Assembly (NCBI GenBank): GCA_030729695.1
Contig: JANQWV010000047.1
Coordinates: 1-64,000 of the forward strand
DNA length: 64,000 nt
Direction of reading: 5' to 3'
Source: Flavobacteriales bacterium
Lineage (GTDB): Bacteria > Bacteroidota > Bacteroidia > Flavobacteriales_D > Sanyastnellaceae
Positions 8,135 through 16,337 of the stretch are shown here, piece after piece. The notes under the pieces were generated by a model, which was given only the letters and a program-made list of their open reading frames with translations, ran no database searches and had not been told where the DNA came from. Both the position numbers and the translations under genes were made by a program. Position 1 is the first letter of the stretch, and each line of letters begins with the position of its first letter.

Positions 8135-10039
8135 ATGACAACATTTCAAGAACTTGGTCTATCGAAGACCACAGTTTCAGCTATCGCTGAAATGGGTTTT
8201 GAGAACCCAACACCAATTCAAGAACAAGCTATTCCGCACATGCTTACAGGCACAACCGACGTTGTTGCATTAGCACAAACGGGAACAGGAAAAACCGCTG
8301 CGTTCGGTCTTCCATTGTTAGAGCTTCTTGACTTTCAAAACAAAAAAACGCAGGCTTTCATTCTTGCACCAACACGTGAGTTGTGTGTACAAATTGCGAA
8401 AGACATTCAACGCTTTTCAGCACACACAACCGGAGCGAACGTTGTTCCAGTATATGGTGGTGCAAGCATTGAAACACAAATTCGCGAAATCAAACGCGGT
8501 GCTCAAATCTTAGTTGGTACTCCGGGTAGAACATTAGATTTGATCGAGCGCGGAGTAATTGATTTAAGCGCTGTTGACTTTGTAATTCTAGACGAAGCAG
8601 ATGAAATGCTTCACATGGGATTCAAAGAAGATTTAGATGCAATCTTATCTGAAACTCCAGAAGAAAAACAAACATGGTTGTTCTCGGCTACAATGCCTGC
8701 AGAAGTTTCGCGCATTGCTCGCAACTACATGACCAACCCTGTTGAGATTACTGTGGGTAATAAGAACTCGGGTAACGAAAACATCGAACACGTTTATTAT
8801 GTTACTCACCAACGCGATAAATATTTAGCGTTAAAGAGACTTGCCGATTACAATCCTGATATTTTCGCGATTGTATTCTGTAGAACGAAGGCTGAAACAC
8901 AATCAGTTTCTGAAGCATTAATCAAAGACGGATACAACGCCGATTCAATTCACGGTGACTTGTCTCAAGCACAACGTGATAACGTAATGAAGCGCTACCG
9001 TAACCGTACACTTCAAATGCTTGTCGCTACAGACGTTGCGGCTCGTGGTATTGATGTAAATGACGTTACACACGTTATCCAGTACAACCTTCCTGACGAA
9101 ATTGAAAACTATACGCACAGAAGTGGACGTACAGCGCGTGCAGGTAAAAAAGGAATTAGCATTGTTTTAATTAACATGAAGGAAAACTTCAGAATTAAGC
9201 AATTAGAGAAAATCATTCAAACAACATTTACAAAAGGAACACTTCCTACACCTGCAGATGTTTGTGAGAAGCAATTGCTTCACTTGGTGAATCGTGTGAA
9301 AGAAACTGAAGTGAACCAAGGAAATATTGGGAAATATTTACCAGCTGTTTACGAAGAATTTGCAGACTTCACGAAAGAGCAAGTGATTCAACACTTCGTT
9401 TCTACAGAGTTCAACCGTTTCTTAGAGTATTACAAGAATGCACCTGACTTGAATGTCGATGCTTCTCGCGGTGATGCTCGTGGAGCAACTCCTGGAGTTG
9501 TGAAGATGTACATTAACGTTGGAAAGAAAGATCAATTCACTTTCAACACACTGAAGACATACATTGCTGAAGCAACTGGAGTAAGTGAGCAAGAGATTCC
9601 ATGGTCTGATTTGAAAGACACATTCTCTTTGTTCGAAGTGCGCACGGCGTCTTACGACAAAGTATTGGAAGTATTCAATGCTGGAGTAAAATACCGCGGA
9701 CGTTCTATTCGTGTTGAATCACGTGGCAACCAAGAAGCAGGTATCGGACGTGTTCGTCATCGCGGTAACAAGAGTTATAGCGGCGGATATGAAAACCGCG
9801 GCGGTGGCGAAAGAAGTTCTGGTGGTGGAGATCGCAATTCAGGTGGCGGATACAATCGTGATCGTGGGCCTCGCACAGGTGGATCGGATAGAAGCGCTTC
9901 AGAACGCAGTTCTGGTGGTGGTGAAAGACGCTCTTCCGGTGGAGACAGAAGTTCAACCGGTGGTTCAGCTGGAAGCTCTAGCGGACGCGCTGGTGGATGG
10001 AAATTCAAAGAAGGTGGTGCTAAGAAAAAGAAGTACTAA
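8135..10039 (+). CDS. DEAD-box ATP-dependent RNA helicase with Gly/Arg/Ser-rich tail
   Basis: AQTGTGKTAAF, DEADEM, SAT, HRSGRTARAG motifs; DbpA-like RNA-binding region and RGG-like tail. Confidence 0.95.
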   Translation: MTTFQELGLSKTTVSAIAEMGFENPTPIQEQAIPHMLTGTTDVVALAQTGTGKTAAFGLPLLELLDFQNKKTQAFILAPTRELCVQIAKDIQRFSAHTTGANVVPVYGGASIETQIREIKRGAQILVGTPGRTLDLIERGVIDLSAVDFVILDEADEMLHMGFKEDLDAILSETPEEKQTWLFSATMPAEVSRIARNYMTNPVEITVGNKNSGNENIEHVYYVTHQRDKYLALKRLADYNPDIFAIVFCRTKAETQSVSEALIKDGYNADSIHGDLSQAQRDNVMKRYRNRTLQMLVATDVAARGIDVNDVTHVIQYNLPDEIENYTHRSGRTARAGKKGISIVLINMKENFRIKQLEKIIQTTFTKGTLPTPADVCEKQLLHLVNRVKETEVNQGNIGKYLPAVYEEFADFTKEQVIQHFVSTEFNRFLEYYKNAPDLNVDASRGDARGATPGVVKMYINVGKKDQFTFNTLKTYIAEATGVSEQEIPWSDLKDTFSLFEVRTASYDKVLEVFNAGVKYRGRSIRVESRGNQEAGIGRVRHRGNKSYSGGYENRGGGERSSGGGDRNSGGGYNRDRGPRTGGSDRSASERSSGGGERRSSGGDRSSTGGSAGSSSGRAGGWKFKEGGAKKKKY

Positions 10040-10060
10040 CTTTTAGATAAGACAACAAAA

Positions 10061-10084
10061 AAGGCCGCGAATGCGGCCTTTTTA
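10061..10084. terminator. Bidirectional terminator between helicase gene and yajC
   Basis: aaggccgc-gaat-gcggcctt flanked by A and T tracts. Confidence 0.85.
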
Positions 10085-10099
10085 ATGAGTTAATTTTTC

Positions 10100-10402
10100 T
10101 TATTTCTGTTGGCCTTCGCTAACAGTTCTGTCCGCGCTTAGTGCAACTTTCTCAATACGCATGCGACCTTGATCCAATCCTATCACAACAGTTGTATCGT
10201 CAACCTCTACTACCTTACCGTGAATTCCACCTACGGTTACAATCTTGTCTCCGACAGCAATACCGTCTTGAAACTTCTTCGCTTCTTTCGCCTTTTTCAT
10301 TTGTGGACGAATCATGAAGAAATACATAATAACAAACATTCCGCCCATCATCATTAACATAGGCATCATGCTCTGCTCTCCTTGTGCTTGTAATAAAATC
10401 AT
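10100..10402 (-). CDS. yajC: Preprotein translocase subunit YajC
   Basis: MMGGMFVIMYFFMIRPQMKKAKEAKKFQDGIAVGDKIVTVGGIHGKV. Confidence 0.93.
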   Translation of the reverse strand: MILLQAQGEQSMMPMLMMMGGMFVIMYFFMIRPQMKKAKEAKKFQDGIAVGDKIVTVGGIHGKVVEVDDTTVVIGLDQGRMRIEKVALSADRTVSEGQQK

Positions 10403-10455
10403 TTTGTTTTCTATTTTAGTTTGCAAATGTACTTAATTATAGTCGCTGAAATCAA

Positions 10456-10941
10456 TTACTTCATGCGATCCATTTTAACTCCCGGTTGGGCAGCATCTAA
10501 GGCTTGACCTGATACTTCTCCTTTCAATTTCAAATAATAATCACGAGGTATTCCGTTTGTAGCGACTTGAATGGTCTTCTCTATGCTTCCTGAAAAACCT
10601 GCGCTGTTAAACTCCACTGTTATAACACCGGACTGTCCGGGAGCAATAGGCTCCTTGGGCCAATCTTTTAGGGTTGTACAACCGCAACTCGGTGTCACCT
10701 GCGCAATTTGAAGATCTGCCTTGCCCTTGTTCACGAATGAATAGGCATGCGTAATTTTCTCTCCGACAGCTACTCTCCCAAAATTAAACTCACCTTCTTC
10801 AAAAGAAATCTCAGGCAAGTCACCTTGCACCTGTCCGTTTTCTGCGGAAGGAAAATTCAATAAATCAGAAGTCACTTTACGCTCTTTGCTTTCACACGAA
10901 GCGAAGAAGACCAATAGCGCAAAAAAGAAGTATTTATTCAT
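10456..10941 (-). CDS. DUF1573-like lipoprotein
   Basis: Lipobox LVFFASC; FGRVAVGEKITHAYSFVNKGKADLQIAQVTPSCGCT. Confidence 0.85.
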   Translation of the reverse strand: MNKYFFFALLVFFASCESKERKVTSDLLNFPSAENGQVQGDLPEISFEEGEFNFGRVAVGEKITHAYSFVNKGKADLQIAQVTPSCGCTTLKDWPKEPIAPGQSGVITVEFNSAGFSGSIEKTIQVATNGIPRDYYLKLKGEVSGQALDAAQPGVKMDRMK

Positions 10942-11512
10942 TGTCGTAGGTATAAGACCCGTCAAATTCATCTTCATCAAATATATCATCACCTTCACCA
11001 AACTCATCTTCTTCATCATCAAGATCATCTATATCCGCGCCACCTCCTACTACATCCGCTTCAAACATATCCTGAAACTCCTTACTGTCTTGCGACGGAG
11101 CATCTCCGAATGCCAAAGCAACGCGCGGATAAATTGTACTTGGCTTATCCTTCTTCACTTCCATCAATTCAATATAGAAAATCCACATGCGCATGAAATC
11201 ATACACATATAAAATTTTATCGCCTGGCTTCATAACCATATCCGAGAGAATAGTCGTCGACATCGAAAGCGAATCTTCGTCTACTCCTCCCATATCCATT
11301 AATGAAATCTCTAACCCCTTGCTCCACTCTTCATCACTCAAATAAAAACTCGCCATTTCACCTTGCTCGAAATCGAAGGCATCTAAAACTGCCTTGTGCA
11401 ACGAATCGAAATTCGACTCTGTTTCGATTTCAATGTCGCGAAACACATCTTGCTCGGTATCCATGATTACACGGAACTTGAACAAATTCACCCCACTATT
11501 TTTCTTAGCCAT
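10934..11512 (-). CDS. pRiA4b ORF-3-like protein with acidic C-terminus
   Basis: FKFRVIMDTEQDVFRDIEIETESNFDSLHKAVLDAFDF; PGDKILYVYDF. Confidence 0.6.
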   Translation of the reverse strand: MAKKNSGVNLFKFRVIMDTEQDVFRDIEIETESNFDSLHKAVLDAFDFEQGEMASFYLSDEEWSKGLEISLMDMGGVDEDSLSMSTTILSDMVMKPGDKILYVYDFMRMWIFYIELMEVKKDKPSTIYPRVALAFGDAPSQDSKEFQDMFEADVVGGGADIDDLDDEEDEFGEGDDIFDEDEFDGSYTYDNE

Positions 11513-12176
11513 TTACAGACATTTTTAATTCTTGAATTGTATTTGTTGGATTCGAGCTTGAAAATACAAAGTTTCCAGCAACCAATGCTGTTGCCCCTGC
11601 TGCCTTCAGTTTCGGCGCATTCGTGGCATTCACACCACCATCGACTTCAATAGCCGGCTTGTTCGTTGTATTCGCTAACATCGCCTTCAAACGCTCCAAT
11701 TTTGAATAGGTGTTTTCAATAAACTGTTGTCCACCAAAACCTGGATTAACAGACATGATTAAGATCAAATCAACATCTTCTAACACTTCTTCAATCGCAC
11801 TTAAAGGTGTATGTGGATTTAATGCCACTCCTGCCTTCATACCTTCTGCTTTAATTGCCTGAATGGTTCTGTGCAGGTGTGTGCATGCCTCAGCATGAAC
11901 TGTTAAAATATCAGCACCCACTGCTTTGAAATCAGCAATGTAACGTTCAGGTTGAACAATCATCAAGTGCACATCAAGTGGCTTGGTAGCATGCTTTTTT
12001 AACGCCTTTATCACAGGCATTCCGAAAGAAATATTCGGAACGAATACACCATCCATTACATCTACATGAAACCAATCTGCATCAGATGCATTTATCATTT
12101 CGATATCACGCTGCAGATTTGCAAAATCGGCAGATAAAACCGACGGTGCTATAAGAACTTCGTTTACTTTTGACAT
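11505..12176 (-). CDS. rpe: Ribulose-phosphate 3-epimerase
   Basis: APSVLSADFANL, HVDVMDGVFVPNISFG, VNPGFGGQQF, EVDGGVN motifs. Confidence 0.95.
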   Translation of the reverse strand: MSKVNEVLIAPSVLSADFANLQRDIEMINASDADWFHVDVMDGVFVPNISFGMPVIKALKKHATKPLDVHLMIVQPERYIADFKAVGADILTVHAEACTHLHRTIQAIKAEGMKAGVALNPHTPLSAIEEVLEDVDLILIMSVNPGFGGQQFIENTYSKLERLKAMLANTTNKPAIEVDGGVNATNAPKLKAAGATALVAGNFVFSSSNPTNTIQELKMSVNG

Positions 12177-12221
12177 GCGGCAAAGATACATTTCGTTTTG
12201 TTAGCTTGAATTATTTTTTCT

Positions 12222-12794
12222 ATGGAAGTAGTAGGATTAACAGGAAATATCGGGTCGGGGAAATCGACTATTGCAAAGGTCTTCGTTGCACTCGGAATTC
12301 CTGTTTTCAATTCCGACGACGAGGCCAAGAAAGCATACGCCATTCCTTCCATTCAAAATGAAGTTAAAAAGATTCTCGGAATTGAAATTGACTTTTCGAA
12401 AGACTCCTGGAAATCTGAAATCGCTTCCATCATTTTTTCGAACGTAGAAAAAAGGCTCCGCCTTGAAAAGCTCATTCACAGTTTTGTTCAAGACAAATTC
12501 GTTCGATGGAAATCCATTCAAACTTCAAAATACATCATTCGCGAAGCGGCTCTAGCCGATTCGTTTCAACCCGAAAACTGCGACTGGTTAATTGAAGTGA
12601 CTGCAAACAGAGAAACGCGCCTTCAGCGCGTTATCCTTCGAAGCCGACTTACAGAAGAGGAATTCAACAAACGTGATTCGCTTCAAAAGAAAAACGAGAA
12701 AATCCCTTCCAACAAACTCTTTACAATTGAGAATAACGAAGGAAATAGTATCCTGAATGACATTCTTGCCATTCACGAAAAGCTAAACGCCTAA
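12222..12794 (+). CDS. coaE: Dephospho-CoA kinase
   Basis: VGLTGNIGSGKSTIAKVF P-loop and NSDDEAKKAY. Confidence 0.93.
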   Translation: MEVVGLTGNIGSGKSTIAKVFVALGIPVFNSDDEAKKAYAIPSIQNEVKKILGIEIDFSKDSWKSEIASIIFSNVEKRLRLEKLIHSFVQDKFVRWKSIQTSKYIIREAALADSFQPENCDWLIEVTANRETRLQRVILRSRLTEEEFNKRDSLQKKNEKIPSNKLFTIENNEGNSILNDILAIHEKLNA

Positions 12795-14194
12795 GGCGTA
12801 ACTTCAATAATCTTTGTCTCCACACCTCTCTTCACAAAATTCGAAAGTTCAATCATGAAGTTCGTACGCAATTGATTCAACTCATTGCCGATAGGCTTCT
12901 GAATGAATAATTTTTGAAGATCATTGTACTTCGTAATATCTACCCTGTCATCCCCTGTGCGAATCAACTCCCAATTCCATTCGCCCGGATAAACCATCTT
13001 GTAATCACCGTTGTACTCCGCCCAATCAATCTCGCTTACCTCATTCAACGGATAAACTGAATTGAACAGCGTCTCCCCCGTTTCTGAATCGACCATGCTA
13101 ATTCTGTACTTCATCTGCAGTGAAAACTTCTTGTTCCACTGACGATACTTGACCTTCTTATCACCTATAGTCTTACCTAAATAACCTTTCTTAAAACCAT
13201 AATCATTCAATTTCTGATCCGCTGAATATTCGATAATTTCCCCCAACAATATATACTCAGCTCCAACCAATTTACCCGCTTGGATAAGCGTTTGTTCATC
13301 ATACAGTCCCGACATTCCTAACTTCTGCTCCTCTAGAAGTCTAGAGGTATAGTCGCGATCCAATAAAGTCAAAAACGGATCCTTGTCGTCTAACAACGAC
13401 TGCATCACGTGCGCGCCCATTTCCTTCTCGATATCGTTTTTTACCTTTTCACGATCAACCACAACATAGGCTACAGTAATGCGACCTTGCTTCAGACAAG
13501 ACTCCAACATTTGCTTCGAATCCTTGAAAGATGGATCTACAGATTCAATTATCTTCAGTGCTTCGTAGGCATCTCGAAATCGTCCCTCGCTCATCGATTT
13601 TGTTGCGAGATAATAGTTCGGATATAAGACACACAAACTTTCGAGATAATCCAAATTTGGAAAGTCTTCGAAAAAGCTACGAATCAGGTTGAGCTTAACC
13701 CTTGCATCATTATACTTAAACGCCAGAACATCTGCCTCGGCCTGCTTATATAGCGACTCACAGTAATTTCGCTTAGACTGAACGATAAAGTCCTTCAAGC
13801 CATTGGGTTCCTTCACATCCAACGACTTATTCTTCTCAACGAATGTCAAAAGCTCTGAATACAACTGCTCCGCGTCACGAAGCTTTTCCTGCATGCAAAG
13901 CATACGAATAGGACCATCGTAATTTTCTCTAATTAAGACATCAACAACACGCTTCTTACCAATAAGCGCCTCTTTTGTTTCCTTTCGAACGAGTAATTCA
14001 GAATAAAGACTCAATGCCTTGGAGTACATGCGTGCGTCTTCGTACTCCTTTGCGTCTTGCAACTGAGACTTGTAACTAGAACAACTCACAAGAAAAAAAG
14101 TTGTAAAAACAACCAAAGCCCAAGACCTAATATTTCGAATTTCATTTCTCACTCGCACAAAGTTAAGACCTCGCGACATTTCCACAACACGCAA
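12791..14194 (-). CDS. Lipoprotein with TPR-like N-terminal region and CsgG-like C-terminal region
   Basis: Lipobox FFLVSC; repeated helical region; QAGKLVGAEYILLGEI resembles CsgG-fold lipoproteins. Confidence 0.5.
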   Translation of the reverse strand: MRVVEMSRGLNFVRVRNEIRNIRSWALVVFTTFFLVSCSSYKSQLQDAKEYEDARMYSKALSLYSELLVRKETKEALIGKKRVVDVLIRENYDGPIRMLCMQEKLRDAEQLYSELLTFVEKNKSLDVKEPNGLKDFIVQSKRNYCESLYKQAEADVLAFKYNDARVKLNLIRSFFEDFPNLDYLESLCVLYPNYYLATKSMSEGRFRDAYEALKIIESVDPSFKDSKQMLESCLKQGRITVAYVVVDREKVKNDIEKEMGAHVMQSLLDDKDPFLTLLDRDYTSRLLEEQKLGMSGLYDEQTLIQAGKLVGAEYILLGEIIEYSADQKLNDYGFKKGYLGKTIGDKKVKYRQWNKKFSLQMKYRISMVDSETGETLFNSVYPLNEVSEIDWAEYNGDYKMVYPGEWNWELIRTGDDRVDITKYNDLQKLFIQKPIGNELNQLRTNFMIELSNFVKRGVETKIIEVTP

Positions 14195-14283
14195 TTAACA
14201 CTTCTGTATTGAAAACCATTCAGATTCATTGTCAAAAGAATCAAAGAAAACATTCTTTTTGAGAAACACTTAATCACAACACT

Positions 14284-14358
14284 ATGGATATTCGTACTAA
14301 AAAATGGGTTCTTCTAACTCTCTCCATTGTTAGCGTTTACCTTTTCGTTTTTAATTGA
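14284..14358 (+). CDS. 24-aa single-TM micro-ORF (MDIRTKKWVLLTLSIVSVYLFVFN)
   Basis: Hydrophobic segment after a positively charged start; TGATG overlap with the next micro-ORF. Confidence 0.4.
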   Translation: MDIRTKKWVLLTLSIVSVYLFVFN

Positions 14359-14471
14359 TGCTTTCAAAATTCAAAGAATTTTATAAAGGCTACTTCCCTT
14401 GGTTTGTAGACGTATGGTATTATTTGGTGATAATTATTGTTTTTATTGTCTGTGCAATTATTTGGTTGTAA
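14358..14471 (+). CDS. 37-aa single-TM micro-ORF (MLSKFKEFYKGYFPWFVDVWYYLVIIIVFIVCAIIWL)
   Basis: C-terminal hydrophobic helix; ATG overlaps the preceding TGA. Confidence 0.45.
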   Translation: MLSKFKEFYKGYFPWFVDVWYYLVIIIVFIVCAIIWL

Positions 14472-14483
14472 CTTTGAGTTACG

Positions 14484-15080
14484 ATGTTCATTAGCAATTT
14501 TTACTTCATAGCCCTTAAGCCAAGCCTTCCTGAAGAGCTTGAAACTCGCGCTATACAAGAAAACCTGCTAGCGCCAAACAATCTAGAGTCCATTGTTAAG
14601 CCCGTTTATCTTCCTTTGTCTTTTCAGTTCAACACCGATGAAGACGGAATATTTGAACTCGGAAACGCTTTGCAAAAGGCTTTGAACAACATTCCAAGCT
14701 TCAACTTGGTTCTAAAGAATATCGTCTTCAACTCTGTTTTCAAACAAATAGCCATTCAACCGAAACCCAGTGTTCAGCTCGTAGAAATTCAAAACAAAAT
14801 TGTAGAAGTACTTTTGGAATGGAACAACTTCGCACATTCTCCTGTTTCGTTTGAATTCCCGAAAGCTGAAGTGGCATTGGCTCGCAGCAATTGGAGCATG
14901 ACTGATTTCGAAAAAGCAAAATTAAAAGCGCTAGAACTTTCATTGAATCAGTCCTGGACCATTGAAACCGTTTCAATGATGGAATGGACTTCTCAAGGTT
15001 GGAATGAAAAATTCTTCTTCCCTCTCGAAGATCAAAGATTACTTCGTAATCAATCCAATACTATCTTGCAAGACAAATAA
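14484..15080 (+). CDS. 2'-5' RNA ligase (2H phosphoesterase)-like protein, apparently degenerate
   Basis: Overall LigT-like layout with LSFQF and AEVALAR where HxT/S motifs are expected. Confidence 0.4.
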   Translation: MFISNFYFIALKPSLPEELETRAIQENLLAPNNLESIVKPVYLPLSFQFNTDEDGIFELGNALQKALNNIPSFNLVLKNIVFNSVFKQIAIQPKPSVQLVEIQNKIVEVLLEWNNFAHSPVSFEFPKAEVALARSNWSMTDFEKAKLKALELSLNQSWTIETVSMMEWTSQGWNEKFFFPLEDQRLLRNQSNTILQDK

Positions 15081-15091
15081 GTCTTGTAGTT

Positions 15092-16336
15092 ATGCCAAAA
15101 TCATTCGATAAAAAATTAGGTCTTACTATACTTGTAGCCTCTTTGGGTTACTTCGTAGACATCTACGATCTGCAACTCTTCAATATCGTAAGCAAAGAAA
15201 GTCTTCGTGGCATTGGCATAACCGACGAGAACCTAATCAAAACACTTGACTACAGTTTATTTCTATGGCAAATGTCGGGAATCATTTTAGGCGGACTTAT
15301 TTGGGGAATTCTGGGCGACAAACGCGGGAGAAAAAAAATACTCTTCGGTTCTATTCTTATCTATTCTTTGGCAAACATTGCGAATGCTTTTGTTACCAAT
15401 GTTGAAGCCTACTCCATCATTCGCTTTATAACAGGCATTGGTCTTGCCGGAGAATTAGGCGCAGCCGTTACGCTCATCAACGAATCCATGTCGAAGGAAA
15501 AACGAGGCATCGGAACCATGATTATTGTAACCATGGGCGCGCTCGGAGCCGTTGCCGCTGTTGGCATTCACAAACTTCAATTCACCATGCTTGGATTAGA
15601 ATCTTGGCAGATGTCCTATATCATAGGTGGGTGTCTAGGGTTGTTGCTTTTGTTCATGCGTTTTCAAACTTTCGAAAGTGAGATGTTCGACAAGGTGGAA
15701 AAACAAAAAGTACAACGCGGAAATTTCTTCATGCTATTTAAAACGAAGGAACGAGCACTGCGCTATTTATCATGCATTGCCATCGGACTTCCCGTTTGGT
15801 TTTGCGTTGGTTTGCTCATTAAGTTTTCTGACAAATTCGCAACCGTATTAGAAGTCGAAGGAACCATTGACCCCACAACGTGCATCATCTTTTGTTACCT
15901 CGGTCTTTCCGGAGGAGACCTCATTTCAGGCTTCATTAGTCAGTTCCTAAAAAGCAGAAAAAAAATCATCTTCTTCTATCTCGGAACAACGGTTATCATA
16001 AGCCTATACTTCCTCTTGGTTCATCACCATTCTGTAAACACATTCTATGCGCTAGCCGCACTGCTTGGCGCAACAACGGGTTACTGGGTATTGTTTGTTT
16101 CAAACGCAGCAGAACAATTCGGAACGAACATTCGCTCAACCGTTGCTTCAACTGTTCCCAACTTCGTGCGTGGATCAACTGTTCCAATAGTCTTAACCTT
16201 CAAATACATAGAGCCTAGTTTCGGAGTCATCAACAGCGCCTTAATCATAGGCGGAGTAACCATAGGAATTGCGGCAATAGCCCTCGCCTACTTGCCTGAA
16301 ACATTTGGAAAAAACCTCAACTTCATTGAAGAATAA
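15092..16336 (+). CDS. MFS transporter
   Basis: Multiple TM helices, GILGDKRGRKKILFGS loop motif, ETFGKNL C-terminus. Confidence 0.9.
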   Translation: MPKSFDKKLGLTILVASLGYFVDIYDLQLFNIVSKESLRGIGITDENLIKTLDYSLFLWQMSGIILGGLIWGILGDKRGRKKILFGSILIYSLANIANAFVTNVEAYSIIRFITGIGLAGELGAAVTLINESMSKEKRGIGTMIIVTMGALGAVAAVGIHKLQFTMLGLESWQMSYIIGGCLGLLLLFMRFQTFESEMFDKVEKQKVQRGNFFMLFKTKERALRYLSCIAIGLPVWFCVGLLIKFSDKFATVLEVEGTIDPTTCIIFCYLGLSGGDLISGFISQFLKSRKKIIFFYLGTTVIISLYFLLVHHHSVNTFYALAALLGATTGYWVLFVSNAAEQFGTNIRSTVASTVPNFVRGSTVPIVLTFKYIEPSFGVINSALIIGGVTIGIAAIALAYLPETFGKNLNFIEE

Positions 16337-16337
16337 A

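Noticed and set aside
9711-10046. Overlapping ORFs (9711..10046 +, 9775..10008 -, 9705..9956 -) in the helicase tail
   Set aside because: Shadow frames of a low-complexity Gly/Arg/Ser-coding repeat; the DEAD-box frame explains the sequence
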